The notes below the pieces were generated by a model, which worked only from the letters and a program-made list of their open reading frames with translations, had not been told where the DNA came from and did not search any database. From positions 152,831-216,830 of the forward strand of contig NZ_JACHGK010000007.1 of assembly GCF_014207535.1 (NCBI RefSeq): 64,000 bases of DNA, in the 5' to 3' direction. The translations under genes and the position numbers were made by a program. This DNA comes from Bacillus benzoevorans. GTDB taxonomy: Bacteria > Bacillota > Bacilli > Bacillales > Cytobacillaceae. Positions 8,068 to 17,805 of the stretch are shown here, one piece after another. Each line of letters begins with the position of its first letter. Position 1 is the first letter of the stretch.

Positions 8068-9594
8068 TTATTTTACGCCTGTATTTGCCTTCACCATGAC
8101 TTCTGCATATCTTTTCTCATCCCGTTTATGGGAAACTAGTGTTCCGATAATCCCGCCGATAAATCCGGCTGGTATCGAAATAATCGCTGGATTCGTTAAG
8201 GCCAACAGCGGTTCCCCAACGAAGATAGCCACCCCTGGTTCAGGGTTTAACACATTCGGGCTCACCGCCACTAGCACTAATGCTGAGATCAGACCAGTCA
8301 GCATACCGGTAACGGCCCCTGTTGTATTAAATCTTTTCCAATAGATGGTATAGATAATGACCGGCAGGTTCGCACTTGCTGCGACACAGAAAGCCAGTGA
8401 AACCAGAAATGCCACATTCATTTTTTGCGCAAACAAAGCAAGAATAATGGAAAAAATGGAAACCCCAATCGACGCATAGCGGGCTGCCAGCATTTGCTGT
8501 TTTTCCGTCACTTTGCCCTTTTTAATAATTTGTCCATAAATATCATGGGCGAATGCGGACGCACCTGACAATACAAGACCTGCTACAACCGCTAAAATGG
8601 TTGCAAAGGCTACAGCTGATACAAAGGACATCAGGAAGTCCCCGCCTAATGCTTTTGCTAATAATGGTGCGGCCATATTACCGGCTGCATTAGCACTGAT
8701 AATATCCTGAGAGCCAACAAAGGCTGCGGCGCCAAAACCAAGGAAAATCGTTAAAATATAGAAGATTCCGACCACCCATGTGGCGGTTACCACAGAGCTG
8801 CGGGCTGTTTTCGCATCTTTTACCGTAAAGAAACGCATTAAAATATGCGGCAGACCTGCAGTTCCAAGAACAAGCGCTGCCATCATCGAAATCGTATCGA
8901 GCGGATTCTGATACTTGATGCCGGGGTTTAAATAATTTTCCCCATGTGGTGTTAACGTTTTCATTTCTTTAAACATGTTAAAAATATTAAAGTCGAATTT
9001 TGCCAGTACGAGAAAAGAAATGACCACTGTTCCCAGCATAAGCAGGCAGGCTTTAATAATTTGCACCCAGCTTGTAGCTGTCATTCCGCCAAATAATACA
9101 TAAATCGTCATCATCACGCCCACGATTAAGACGGCCACCCAATAATCAATTCCTAATAACAGCTGAATAAGTGCGCCGGCTCCAACTAACTGGGCAATCA
9201 TGTAAAAAATCACAATGGTAATCGTACTTAATGCCGCTGTTCCGCGGATCTTCTTTTCATCAAAACGGGCATTGATCATATCGGCGATTGTATAACGGCC
9301 TAAGTTGCGCAGCGGTTCGGCCACGATATATAAAACAACCAGGTAAGCCACTAAATAACCGATGGAAAAGAAAAATCCATCAAATCCATTTAAGGCAATA
9401 GCACCGGCAATTCCTAAAAACGAAGCAGCGGATAAATAATCCCCGGCAATAGCTAGTCCATTCTGCCAGCCAGTTAAACCGCCGCCGGCAGTGTAAAATT
9501 CACTTGCCGTTTTGGTCCGTTTGGCAGCCCAATAGGTAATCACGAGCGTCATTCCGACAATCAGAACAAATAAAACAAAGGCTACCATACTCAT
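8068..9594 (-). CDS. ywcA: Cation/acetate symporter (sodium:solute symporter family)
   Basis: This 508-residue membrane protein has about 13 hydrophobic segments of the SSS family. It is closest in organisation to ActP/YwcA, which take up acetate or other short monocarboxylates with a cation. The N-terminal segment SEFYTAGGGLTGWQNGLA is typical of this group. Its start overlaps the DUF485 stop by 4 bp, the standard ywcB-ywcA pairing. The substrate is inferred from family. Confidence 0.85.
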   Translation of the reverse strand: MSMVAFVLFVLIVGMTLVITYWAAKRTKTASEFYTAGGGLTGWQNGLAIAGDYLSAASFLGIAGAIALNGFDGFFFSIGYLVAYLVVLYIVAEPLRNLGRYTIADMINARFDEKKIRGTAALSTITIVIFYMIAQLVGAGALIQLLLGIDYWVAVLIVGVMMTIYVLFGGMTATSWVQIIKACLLMLGTVVISFLVLAKFDFNIFNMFKEMKTLTPHGENYLNPGIKYQNPLDTISMMAALVLGTAGLPHILMRFFTVKDAKTARSSVVTATWVVGIFYILTIFLGFGAAAFVGSQDIISANAAGNMAAPLLAKALGGDFLMSFVSAVAFATILAVVAGLVLSGASAFAHDIYGQIIKKGKVTEKQQMLAARYASIGVSIFSIILALFAQKMNVAFLVSLAFCVAASANLPVIIYTIYWKRFNTTGAVTGMLTGLISALVLVAVSPNVLNPEPGVAIFVGEPLLALTNPAIISIPAGFIGGIIGTLVSHKRDEKRYAEVMVKANTGVK

Positions 9595-9947
9595 AGTTTT
9601 TGTTCTCCTTGATTTTCAACGATTTCTTCGGCCATAGAATCAAATTTTGCCGCTTTCTTTACATAAGTCATGCATAATACCCATGTCATCACAAATAAGC
9701 CCATGGAATAAATCCATGTCCAGGATATGGAGCCAATAGCAGGCTCATTTAAAATCGTAGTGTAGGAAGTAAGGATTGGTAATAAAAAATAAAGACTTAA
9801 GAAGATAATCGTAGATGGAATGAGGAATTTCTTCTTGGTGTTGAGTAAATGCTTAAAATCTTGACTGCCTGCAATTTTTTCAAAATCGTAATTTGGCTCT
9901 TTTTGTTGTACAACATCAGTTTTTGCATAATTCTCCAAATAAACCAC
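9591..9947 (-). CDS. ywcB: DUF485 small membrane protein, partner of the symporter
   Basis: This 118-residue protein has two hydrophobic segments (about residues 43-61 and 80-97), the layout of DUF485 proteins. These are nearly always encoded next to ActP-type symporters. The soluble N-terminus of about 35 residues contains the run YDFEKIAGSQDFKHLL, which is characteristic of the family. It is the first gene of a two-gene operon with a 4-bp overlap. Its precise role is unknown; it is thought to be an accessory to the transporter. Confidence 0.82.
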   Translation of the reverse strand: MVYLENYAKTDVVQQKEPNYDFEKIAGSQDFKHLLNTKKKFLIPSTIIFLSLYFLLPILTSYTTILNEPAIGSISWTWIYSMGLFVMTWVLCMTYVKKAAKFDSMAEEIVENQGEQKL

Positions 9948-10050
9948 TCCTTTTTTGTAATTTTCTGAATTATATTTATATTCTAAAAAATGTAGATAAA
10001 AATAGCAATATAATTATAAAAGTCAGGATAATAGTCCCGTAATAACGTTG

Positions 10051-10085
10051 AAAAGAGCTGATCCATTGAAGGAATCAGCTCTTTT
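10051..10085 (-). terminator. Terminator between ywcB and the small gene at 10097
   Basis: AAAAGAGCTGATCC and GAATCAGCTCTTTT form a long stem with A and T runs on both sides. It ends transcription of the 10.1-10.5 kb genes on the minus strand. Confidence 0.75.
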
Positions 10086-10096
10086 ATGCCAAATCA

Positions 10097-10264
10097 TTAT
10101 TTTGGATGAATTTTTGCCCTTGTCGGCTGCGCTCCGCTTTGTTCATATTTCTTTTTTGCCAGTTTTACAAGATCCTTTTCTTCGCCAAATTCGACATCCT
10201 GACTATTAACACCATTTCGCGTTTTTTGTTCAGGATTCTGCTGTTTTGATCGTTTTTTCATCAT
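10097..10264 (-). CDS. Small hydrophilic protein, 55 residues, family not recognised
   Basis: An open frame with tandem ATGs at 10264 and 10261 follows the ribosome site TAGGAGGA, which overlaps the ytzC stop codon. The product starts MMKKRSKQQNPEQKTRNGVN and ends TRAKIHPK. It is lysine- and glutamine-rich with no hydrophobic stretch, in the style of small spore-associated proteins of Bacillus. I do not recognise the family. The tight spacing indicates co-transcription with ytzC, and the terminator at 10051-10085 follows. Confidence 0.6.
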   Translation of the reverse strand: MMKKRSKQQNPEQKTRNGVNSQDVEFGEEKDLVKLAKKKYEQSGAQPTRAKIHPK

Positions 10265-10272
10265 TTTTCCTC

Positions 10273-10536
10273 CTACCGTCCGAGTAAGATCATCTGATTC
10301 TGCATTTGCTGGAGCTGCAGCCGCATCCGGTGTAATTGTTCCCGCTGCTGCCCATTTGCACTCTGAGCCAGTTTCGCTAAATCATTATAGGCAGCTTCTA
10401 ATTGCTGCAAAGCCTGAACATGTTCATTATCATTGTAGTGTTGTTGTGTACTGCTTATCGTACATTGGTCATTTGCGAAGCGTAATGCATCTTCACATTC
10501 TTGAATCAACTGTTCAACCGACTCACGCGTTGCCAT
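10273..10536 (-). CDS. ytzC: DUF2524 family protein YtzC
   Basis: This is an 87-residue, wholly helical, glutamine-rich protein with no membrane segment. The start MATRESVEQLIQECEDALRF and its position divergent from ytqA match YtzC (DUF2524), a conserved Bacillus protein of unknown function. AGGAGGGG precedes the ATG. It is followed at once by a 55-residue gene. Confidence 0.75.
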   Translation of the reverse strand: MATRESVEQLIQECEDALRFANDQCTISSTQQHYNDNEHVQALQQLEAAYNDLAKLAQSANGQQREQLHRMRLQLQQMQNQMILLGR

Positions 10537-10701
10537 CGGAAAACCCCTCCTATTCTTTGAGAAAGCTCTAACCGAGCTTACGCTTTTATTTTGTGCAAGA
10601 TTTCTCTTTTTACCCTGCCATGCTTCGTTCTATTTACAGTGGATAACTCATTCACTTCATGATAAAATGGATAAATTCGAGTATAAAAGGAGGAATCTGA
10701 G

Positions 10702-11670
10702 TTGAATCAGAATAACCCTTTTCCATATGCAGCAGATCAGAAGCGTTACCATACATGGAATTACCATTTACGAAATACATTTGGGGAAAAGGTGTTTAAA
10801 ATTGCCTTAGATGGAGGTTTTGATTGTCCGAACCGCGACGGCACCGTGGCACACGGAGGCTGCACATTTTGCAGTGCTTCCGGCTCAGGAGATTATGCCG
10901 GCAACCGCGCCGATGACCTTATTAAACAGTTCAATGAAATAAAAAGTAAAATGCACACAAAATGGAAAGATGGCAAATATATGGCCTATTTTCAGGCATT
11001 TACCAATACGCATGCTCCCGTCGATGTATTACGGGAAAAATATGAAACGGTATTAAACCTTGAAGGTGTAGTCGGTCTGTCTATTGCAACGAGACCGGAC
11101 TGCCTCCCCGATGATGTCGTTGATTATTTAGCGGAGTTAAATGAACGAACCTATTTATGGGTAGAGCTCGGACTGCAAACGATTCATGAACAAACAGCGA
11201 ATCTGATTAACCGTGCCCATGATTTTCCCACCTATGTCAGCGGGGTAGAGAAACTGCGCCAGCGCGGCATTCGTGTATGTTCTCACATTATCAATGGTCT
11301 TCCGCTTGAAACAACCGATATGATGATGGAAACAGCAAAAGCGGCAGCCAGCTTGGATGTGCAGGGAATTAAAATCCATCTTCTCCATTTATTAAAGGGT
11401 ACACCAATGGTCAAACAATATGAAAAAGGGATGCTGCAGTTTTTATCATTTGCAGACTATGTCCAATTAGTATGTGATCAATTAGAAATCCTTCCTCCTG
11501 AAATGATTATCCATCGAATCACAGGTGATGGTCCGATTGATTTAATGATTGGTCCGATGTGGAGTGTTAATAAATGGGAAGTATTGAATGCCATCGATGC
11601 AGAACTCGTCCGCCGCAACAGTTGGCAGGGCAAGTTCTATGTACCACAGGATAGTGGGGTGAAAGGATGA
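10702..11670 (+). CDS. ytqA: Radical SAM protein YtqA/MnmL, tRNA wobble uridine modification
   Basis: This 322-residue radical SAM enzyme has an iron-sulfur motif in the segment CPNRDGTVAHGGCTFC (about residues 42-57), spaced as in the TIGR01212 family. Published work on B. subtilis links YtqA (MnmL) with YtqB (MnmM) in making mnm5s2U at tRNA position 34. The start is TTG with AAAGGAGG eight bases upstream. The stop overlaps the ytqB ATG (ATGA), so the pair is translated together. Confidence 0.87.
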   Translation: MNQNNPFPYAADQKRYHTWNYHLRNTFGEKVFKIALDGGFDCPNRDGTVAHGGCTFCSASGSGDYAGNRADDLIKQFNEIKSKMHTKWKDGKYMAYFQAFTNTHAPVDVLREKYETVLNLEGVVGLSIATRPDCLPDDVVDYLAELNERTYLWVELGLQTIHEQTANLINRAHDFPTYVSGVEKLRQRGIRVCSHIINGLPLETTDMMMETAKAAASLDVQGIKIHLLHLLKGTPMVKQYEKGMLQFLSFADYVQLVCDQLEILPPEMIIHRITGDGPIDLMIGPMWSVNKWEVLNAIDAELVRRNSWQGKFYVPQDSGVKG

Positions 11671-12251
11671 AGCTGGAACGAATCCTTCCTTTTGCAAAAA
11701 CGCTTTTAGCTAAGGCAATAAAGCCCGGTGATGCAGTCGTTGACGGAACGCTTGGAAACGGACATGATGCGGAACTGCTATGTGAATTGGTTGGTGATTC
11801 CGGACAGGTTTTCGGCTTTGATATTCAAGAAACCGCCCTCAGAAACAGTTTAAAACGAATCGAAAAAAGAGATTTTACGGATCGCGTTACGTTTTATCAA
11901 AGAGGTCATGAACATATTAAAGAATCCATTCCACCTCAATATCATGGAAAAATCACTGCCGCCATTTTTAACCTTGGTTACTTGCCCGGCGGTGATAAAA
12001 CATTGGTAACGCAACCGGAAACAACGATTTCAGCTATTGAACAGCTCCTTTCTATCATGGCACCGGAAGGAATGATCGTCCTGGTTATTTACCATGGTCA
12101 TCCTGAAGGCGCAGTCGAACGGGACATCCTGTTGCAATATGCCGGAAGTATTGACCAAAAAAAGGCGCATGTTTTACAGTACCGCTTTATCAACCAAATA
12201 AATAACCCGCCTTTTATTATGGCCATTGAAAAAAGAGCACAGGTTGAATAA
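11667..12251 (+). CDS. ytqB: SAM-dependent methyltransferase YtqB/MnmM
   Basis: This 194-residue Rossmann methyltransferase has the SAM-binding segment VVDGTLGNGHDAELL near residue 25 and the motif NLGYLPGGDK near residue 108. In B. subtilis MnmM transfers the last methyl group to make mnm5U-type wobble bases. It overlaps ytqA by 4 bp. Its stop codon lies inside the terminator hairpin. Confidence 0.88.
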   Translation: MKLERILPFAKTLLAKAIKPGDAVVDGTLGNGHDAELLCELVGDSGQVFGFDIQETALRNSLKRIEKRDFTDRVTFYQRGHEHIKESIPPQYHGKITAAIFNLGYLPGGDKTLVTQPETTISAIEQLLSIMAPEGMIVLVIYHGHPEGAVERDILLQYAGSIDQKKAHVLQYRFINQINNPPFIMAIEKRAQVE

Positions 12252-12271
12252 TTCAAACCTGTGCTCTTTTT
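12231..12271 (+). terminator. Terminator of ytqAB
   Basis: A long stem (AAAGAGCACAGGTT with AACCTGTGCTCTTT) includes the ytqB stop codon and is followed by Ts. It may serve the convergent ytpAB operon as well. Confidence 0.85.
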
Positions 12272-12302
12272 CTGCGTGAATGATATACTCTCTCGTGTTT
12301 GA

Positions 12303-13382
12303 TTAGGCCGGAGAAGATTTTTGCAATTTCCGGTATATGACTGCATTAAAATAGAAGAAGGCACTTGCAGGACCTGCTGTTTTTAATATTTCCTTTGCCA
12401 GCTTCCAGATATTTTGCTGTTTCCTTACTTTGTCATCAGAGAGATAAAGACCGAGCAATCCCCGGTTAATCAATTGATGAAACCGTTTATGCGGCAGCAG
12501 TTTTGTATGGCGGTCAGCCTCTTTGACAAAATGCTGTAAACGGTGAAACAGCTCCTGATCATTTTTATAATAAAAACAAAAGTTTAAATCGCCCCCCTGG
12601 CGATCCTCCTCTTGATCAATAAAATAATCCAGTAAAATATGAAGTCCTTGAATATACGGGAAATAACCCTGACGGATATGCTCAGCATGTCCGACGACAA
12701 AATCGTCGCGAAAAGCATAAGATACAAGACAGAAAATCCCTAAAGTAGACCCGGAGCATGCGGAAAATTCATACCATGACATCTCAGGAATCGCTTCTTT
12801 ATTATTATTAAACCAATTTCTGAGACGCGGCACCCTCTGCTCAGGGATCACATGTTTATGTACCTGCAGGTCGCAATAATAGTGACAAAGCTCTAATAAA
12901 TACTCCCTAATCTCTGGATAATGGCTGCACCTGGACAAGACATCCCGGCAGGTTGCAGCTAAATCATACAAATACCGCCCATCCTCCCGTTCATTGCGAA
13001 AACGGTAATAGTCCCCTGACTGTTGCTGTTTTCCCTCCATCGACAGCGCATCCTTCATTGCTTCATGCAGTGCGGAAAAATCCTTCGGATCCAGTGATGT
13101 ACTTCGATCACATAGATTATCTAAATAATCACTGATCGTTTGATAAGCAACGATAAAACGAATCACTTCCGCGTAATGTTCATTCGCTGTTAAAGCTAAT
13201 ATCGCTCCGCCTTCACAATGAAAAGTTTTATATTCGATACTTGCTAAGGCCTGACTGCGCAATTCCGGATCCGGTATCTGCTCAGCACGCTCTTTCCAAA
13301 AGGAGAGCTCCCGGTGGACAGTTGGAAAAATTTTGCGGTATGCTTTTGCCATTAAACTAAACGGCATTGATGGAACTGACAT
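12303..13382 (-). CDS. ytpB: Tetraprenyl-beta-curcumene synthase (DUF2600), YtpB
   Basis: This 359-residue terpene synthase of the large class IB family makes tetraprenyl-beta-curcumene, a precursor of C35 sesquarterpenes found in Bacillus. Acidic metal-binding motifs are visible as DYLDNLCDR (about residues 84-92) and DYFIDQEEDRQGGD. It lies 13 bp after ytpA, as in B. subtilis. The function is inferred from the characterised B. subtilis homologue. Confidence 0.86.
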   Translation of the reverse strand: MSVPSMPFSLMAKAYRKIFPTVHRELSFWKERAEQIPDPELRSQALASIEYKTFHCEGGAILALTANEHYAEVIRFIVAYQTISDYLDNLCDRSTSLDPKDFSALHEAMKDALSMEGKQQQSGDYYRFRNEREDGRYLYDLAATCRDVLSRCSHYPEIREYLLELCHYYCDLQVHKHVIPEQRVPRLRNWFNNNKEAIPEMSWYEFSACSGSTLGIFCLVSYAFRDDFVVGHAEHIRQGYFPYIQGLHILLDYFIDQEEDRQGGDLNFCFYYKNDQELFHRLQHFVKEADRHTKLLPHKRFHQLINRGLLGLYLSDDKVRKQQNIWKLAKEILKTAGPASAFFYFNAVIYRKLQKSSPA

Positions 13383-13395
13383 AACAAAACCTCAC

Positions 13396-14199
13396 TTACA
13401 CAATATAGCCAATTGCTTTTAATTGGCTGTTAAAAAAATCCTTGGCATACTCAAATACTTCTTCCCGTTCAGGCTCATTGAAAATTTCATGATAGCATTT
13501 AGGCCATTCCTTAAATCTTTTTTCTGATAGCGGAACATCGTTAAACCAGTCTCTTACAGTATGTTTATTAACTATTTTGTCATCGCCGCCCTGCATCACC
13601 AGAAATGGAAGGTCCTGAATTTTATCATTATTTTCAAAAGCAAACTTTATCGCCTGAATGAGCTCGTGATACCATCTGACGGATACCTTGGTGATATACA
13701 AAGTATCATTGACATCAGCCTCCCTTACATCTGGATTACGGGTTGCCATATCAACGGTTAAACCAGAATTCACTCTAAAGCTTGGGGCAACTACATTTAG
13801 GACGGAAGAAAATAGATTCGTCATTTTCGCCGGGTAATTCACTAAACCTAAACATGGAGAAGAGAGCACTACTCCTGCCAAATTCATTTTTTCTTCCTGC
13901 AGCAAGCGGATGGAAATTAAGCCGCCCATGCTATGACCGATAAGAAATACCGGTAAATTAAACTGATACGCTGCCTGAATCCAATCCTTTACTTCAAATA
14001 TATATTCATCGAAAGAATCAATATGGCCCCTTCTTGACCTCGTTGTCATCCCTTGTCCGGGCAGATCACCCATGATGACATGAAAGCCTGATAACCGCCA
14101 CATTTCAATTAACCAGCCGTAGCGGCGGTGATGTTCCATGGCTCCGTGGACCATCACAATCACTGCTTTTGCTTCTCCTTCCGCTTCCCACTTCCACAT
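13396..14199 (-). CDS. ytpA: Alpha/beta hydrolase YtpA, putative (lyso)phospholipase
   Basis: This 267-residue alpha/beta hydrolase has the nucleophile elbow GHSMGG near residue 112, a late aspartate in QGGDDKIV, and a histidine in KCYHEIFNE, which together form a triad. In B. subtilis YtpA is a phospholipase implicated in making the lysophospholipid bacilysocin. An AGGAGG site precedes the ATG. It heads the ytpA-ytpB operon. Confidence 0.84.
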   Translation of the reverse strand: MWKWEAEGEAKAVIVMVHGAMEHHRRYGWLIEMWRLSGFHVIMGDLPGQGMTTRSRRGHIDSFDEYIFEVKDWIQAAYQFNLPVFLIGHSMGGLISIRLLQEEKMNLAGVVLSSPCLGLVNYPAKMTNLFSSVLNVVAPSFRVNSGLTVDMATRNPDVREADVNDTLYITKVSVRWYHELIQAIKFAFENNDKIQDLPFLVMQGGDDKIVNKHTVRDWFNDVPLSEKRFKEWPKCYHEIFNEPEREEVFEYAKDFFNSQLKAIGYIV

Positions 14200-14343
14200 T
14201 GTTCCTTCCTCCTGTTACACACTTTTTCGCTATCCTTCTATTATGACGCAAAAACAAAAGCTTTGACAAATCAATACCCTTATCAGAAAATAATCAAAGC
14301 ATATCAATTTATTATTATGATGGTTTTAAAGGAGAGCTGCAAA

Positions 14344-14868
14344 ATGATCTATCCATATAAGGGGAAAATCCCCAAAATTTCTGACACCGCATTTATTGCC
14401 GATTATGTCACCATCACAGGTGATGTAGAAATTGGCGATGAATCCAGCATTTGGTTCAATACTGTTATCCGCGGTGACGTTGCACCAACAATTATCGGAA
14501 AAAGAGTCAATATTCAGGATAACTCTGTATTACATCAAAGCCCCAATAACCCGCTTATTCTTGAAGACGATGTAACGGTGGGCCATCAAGTGATTCTGCA
14601 CAGCTGTATTTTGCGAAAAAAGGCATTTATTGGCATGGGCTCAACCATACTAGACAGCGCTGAAATTGGTGAAGGAGCATTTATCGGTGCAGGCAGTCTT
14701 GTCCCTAAAGGGAAGAAAATCCCGCCAAATACGCTTGCATTTGGCAGACCTGTAAAAGTAATCCGTGAATTAGGACCGGAAGATCTTGCCGATATGGAAC
14801 GAGTTAGACGGGAATATGTCGAGAAAGGCCAGTACTACCGGGCACTGCAGCAAAATCAAAATCAGTAA
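14344..14868 (+). CDS. ytoA: Gamma-carbonic-anhydrase-like hexapeptide protein YtoA
   Basis: This 174-residue left-handed beta-helix protein has repeated hexapeptides from about residue 20 to 130. Three histidines (in NSVLHQSP, VGHQVILH) are positioned like the metal ligands of gamma carbonic anhydrases. The frame is open further upstream, but AAAGGAGAG lies directly before the ATG at 14344. Whether it has carbonic anhydrase activity cannot be told. Confidence 0.82.
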   Translation: MIYPYKGKIPKISDTAFIADYVTITGDVEIGDESSIWFNTVIRGDVAPTIIGKRVNIQDNSVLHQSPNNPLILEDDVTVGHQVILHSCILRKKAFIGMGSTILDSAEIGEGAFIGAGSLVPKGKKIPPNTLAFGRPVKVIRELGPEDLADMERVRREYVEKGQYYRALQQNQNQ

Positions 14869-14963
14869 CCAGCACTTTACCATTTATCACCACATTAAAA
14901 AACCGCGATTTCATCCGATAATAATCCCATAAGGATTTTGATTATTGATTTAGGGTGAAGCAC

Positions 14964-15869
14964 ATGAATTTACTATATATGGTTATTCTCCTCCTGTTTT
15001 GTATTTTGATACTGCTTATCGCTAAATTTGTAACGGGTAAAAGGCTTGTTTCATCGATAATCGTTTTCGTTTTTAGTGTTTCCATGATCACGGCAGGTAT
15101 TTTGCTTGATACATTAAAGCAGGAAAATGCTGTCAATGCTATGACCCGCTTTAAAAATCTGCTGCAAACACCGATAGCCAAAACGAATGCTTTTATCGAG
15201 GAAAATTTTATCTTAGACTTGATTGAAGTAAAAGACAGCGTACTCCTCGATGCACCTGTCATCAATCAGAAACCGGAATTGCCGCGCGGCTGTGAAGTGA
15301 CAAGCCTGGCGATGATGCTCCAGTATGCAGGTATTCATGCGGATAAAATGATGCTGGCTGAGCAAATCAAACGAGATCCAACGGCCTATCGCAAAGAACA
15401 TGGAATCGTCTATTTCGGTCACCCGAATAACGGCTTTGTCGGGGATATGTATTCGTATCAAAACCCGGGACTGGGTGTGTATCATCGTCCCATTGCAGAA
15501 TTGGCGGAAAAGTATTTACCCGGCTCGATCCACGACTTTACAGGCTCAGACTTTGAGGAGATTAAAAAACATCTTTCAGACGGGCGCCCGGTTTGGGTCA
15601 TTACAAATACAGCGTACAGGCATCTTGAGCCAAATTATTTTCAAACATGGCAGACACCAAATGGACCAATAGATATTACCTACAAAGAGCATTCAGTCCT
15701 TATAACCGGATATGATGCAAATTACGTCTATTTTAACGATCCTTTAACAGGTGCGAAAAATAAAAAAGCACCCATAAAAGATTTTGAAGAATCCTGGGTG
15801 CAAATGGGAAAACAGGCAATCACCTATCTTCCCGATTATCCTCTTGCAGACAATGCTTCAGAGGTCTGA
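14964..15869 (+). CDS. Membrane-anchored C39-like cysteine peptidase family protein
   Basis: This protein of about 301 residues has two N-terminal membrane segments and an extracellular papain-like domain of the Peptidase_C39_2 family (YvpB-like). The catalytic cysteine is in PRGCEVTSLAMML and the histidine in YKEHSVLITGYD. The ATG at 14964 is seven bases after AGGGTG; an in-frame GTG at 14955 is less likely. The 3' end overlaps the convergent asnB by 34 bp. The substrate is unknown. Confidence 0.75.
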   Translation: MNLLYMVILLLFCILILLIAKFVTGKRLVSSIIVFVFSVSMITAGILLDTLKQENAVNAMTRFKNLLQTPIAKTNAFIEENFILDLIEVKDSVLLDAPVINQKPELPRGCEVTSLAMMLQYAGIHADKMMLAEQIKRDPTAYRKEHGIVYFGHPNNGFVGDMYSYQNPGLGVYHRPIAELAEKYLPGSIHDFTGSDFEEIKKHLSDGRPVWVITNTAYRHLEPNYFQTWQTPNGPIDITYKEHSVLITGYDANYVYFNDPLTGAKNKKAPIKDFEESWVQMGKQAITYLPDYPLADNASEV

Positions 15870-17740
15870 ACATAGTCCGCTTCAAAGTTATAGACTTTTT
15901 CAACATAAATTTGGTGCCAGACCATAAACATCAGGACTGTCCAAATTTTACGGCTGTTGTCTGCCTTGCCCTGGCAATGGGCATCAAGAAGCTTTAACAC
16001 ATAATCTTTATTAATTAAATGATCCGTGCTGCTTTCGCGGATTATTTTTTTTGCCCAATCGTTCATTTCGTCCTTAAGCCAATGTCGAATCGGTACAGGG
16101 AAGCCTAATTTTTTCCGATTTAACACATGGTCAGGGACAATCCCTTCTGCTGCTTTACGCAGCACGTATTTTGTTGTGCCGTTTGCTGTTTTTAACGACG
16201 TTGGGATTTGCGATGCCACTTTAAATACCTCTTTATCAAGAAACGGAACCCGAAGCTCCAACGAATGAGCCATTGTGACTCTGTCTGCTTTTAATAAGAT
16301 ATCGCCGCGCATCCATGTATGAATATCAATATACTGCATCCGATCTACCGGATCAAACCCGCGGCTCTCTTCATATAGTGGTCTCGTAATATCGGTATAA
16401 TTCAAATCGTTTCTGTAGACATTTAATAACTGACGTTTTTCTGCTTCGGTAAACATTTTCGCATTCCCAATATACCGTTCTTCCATTGGGGTTACTCCTC
16501 GTTCAATGAAGCTTTTTCCTTTCATACCCTCAGGCATCAATGCAGCAATCCATTTGAGGAAAACTTTGCCAAATTGTGGCATCTTGTTAAAGACTTCAAG
16601 CGACTGCGGCTCACGATAGATATTATACCCGCCGAATAATTCATCGGCTCCCTCACCGGACAACACAACGGTAACGTGCTTTCGTGCTTCGCGGGCAACA
16701 AAATAAAGCGGTACACAAGCCGGATCAGCTAATGGGTCGTCCATATGCCACATAATTTTTGGCACTTCATTCATATATTCTTCAGGAGAAATAATATAGC
16801 TGATATTATCTACACCAAGCTTTTCAGCTGTTTCCTTCGCCACATCAATTTCACTGAAGCCATTATGATCAAAGCCAACAGAAAACGTCTTAATCGCAGG
16901 ATGAAATTCCTTAGCAATCGACGCAATGATCGATGAATCAATGCCGCCTGAGAGGAAAGACCCCACCGGTACATCGCTGCGCATATGCACTTTAACCGAA
17001 TCAAATAGAACATCTTTTATTTCTTTGACAAAATCTGCTTCTGATTTCTGTACCGGATGGAAATGAGCCTTCCAATAACGCTTAATTTCCAGCGGCGAGC
17101 CAATTTTTTTTGTAAAATAATGCCCCGGTTCTAATTTATGAATTCCCTCGGTTAACGTTTCAGGTTCCGGAACAAATTGGTAAGTTAAATAATGCTGTAA
17201 TGATTCGTAATTTAATACTTCATTTTTTAATGCCAATAAAATACTCTTTTTCTCGGAAGCAAAATAAGTTTGCTCCTCACTCTCGCAATAGAAAAATGGC
17301 TTAATGCCGAAAGGATCCCTTGCACCGTACAGCGTCTGCTCCTGTTTGTCCCAAATGACAAAGGCAAACATGCCGCGCAATCGCTCAACCGCTTTTTCCT
17401 TCACATGACTGTATAGAGCAATAATAACCTCGGTATCTGAACTGGTTGCAAAACTTAAGCCTTCTTTGAGAAGTTCTTCACGCAATTCCACATAGTTATA
17501 CACTTCACCATTAAAAATAATCCAATAACGCTCATTTTCATAGGTTAATGGCTGATGTCCGCTCTCAATATCAATAATACTCAAGCGGCGGAAGCCAAAT
17601 TGGATATGTTCATCGGTGTAATAGCCTTCATCATCAGGTCCCCGATGGGTAATCAGGTTATTCATATTTTTGAAAAGCTGTTTATCGGTTTCTTGAAAGA
17701 TTTGTGCTTTTTCATGTACACAACCAATAAAACCACACAT
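15836..17740 (-). CDS. asnB: Asparagine synthetase (glutamine-hydrolysing) AsnB
   Basis: This protein of about 634 residues has an N-terminal class II glutamine amidotransferase domain (MCGFIGCV, catalytic Cys2) and a C-terminal synthetase domain with the ATP motif SFLSGGIDSS. The catalytic cysteine must follow the initiator, so the start is the ATG at 17740 rather than the in-frame GTG at 17752. The length and place beside metK match B. subtilis AsnB, which has been reported to amidate meso-diaminopimelate in peptidoglycan precursors. Either substrate is possible. Confidence 0.9.
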   Translation of the reverse strand: MCGFIGCVHEKAQIFQETDKQLFKNMNNLITHRGPDDEGYYTDEHIQFGFRRLSIIDIESGHQPLTYENERYWIIFNGEVYNYVELREELLKEGLSFATSSDTEVIIALYSHVKEKAVERLRGMFAFVIWDKQEQTLYGARDPFGIKPFFYCESEEQTYFASEKKSILLALKNEVLNYESLQHYLTYQFVPEPETLTEGIHKLEPGHYFTKKIGSPLEIKRYWKAHFHPVQKSEADFVKEIKDVLFDSVKVHMRSDVPVGSFLSGGIDSSIIASIAKEFHPAIKTFSVGFDHNGFSEIDVAKETAEKLGVDNISYIISPEEYMNEVPKIMWHMDDPLADPACVPLYFVAREARKHVTVVLSGEGADELFGGYNIYREPQSLEVFNKMPQFGKVFLKWIAALMPEGMKGKSFIERGVTPMEERYIGNAKMFTEAEKRQLLNVYRNDLNYTDITRPLYEESRGFDPVDRMQYIDIHTWMRGDILLKADRVTMAHSLELRVPFLDKEVFKVASQIPTSLKTANGTTKYVLRKAAEGIVPDHVLNRKKLGFPVPIRHWLKDEMNDWAKKIIRESSTDHLINKDYVLKLLDAHCQGKADNSRKIWTVLMFMVWHQIYVEKVYNFEADYVQTSEALSARG

Positions 17741-17805
17741 TATGTACGTCACTCCTTAATAAAGCTTACACCCCTGATGGGTACTAAAGCCTGAATTTAT
17801 CTAAT

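Noticed and set aside
14128..14343. Longer N-terminus for ytoA
   Set aside because: The upstream part has no ribosome site, overlaps the divergent ytpA and its promoter region, and does not resemble the family.
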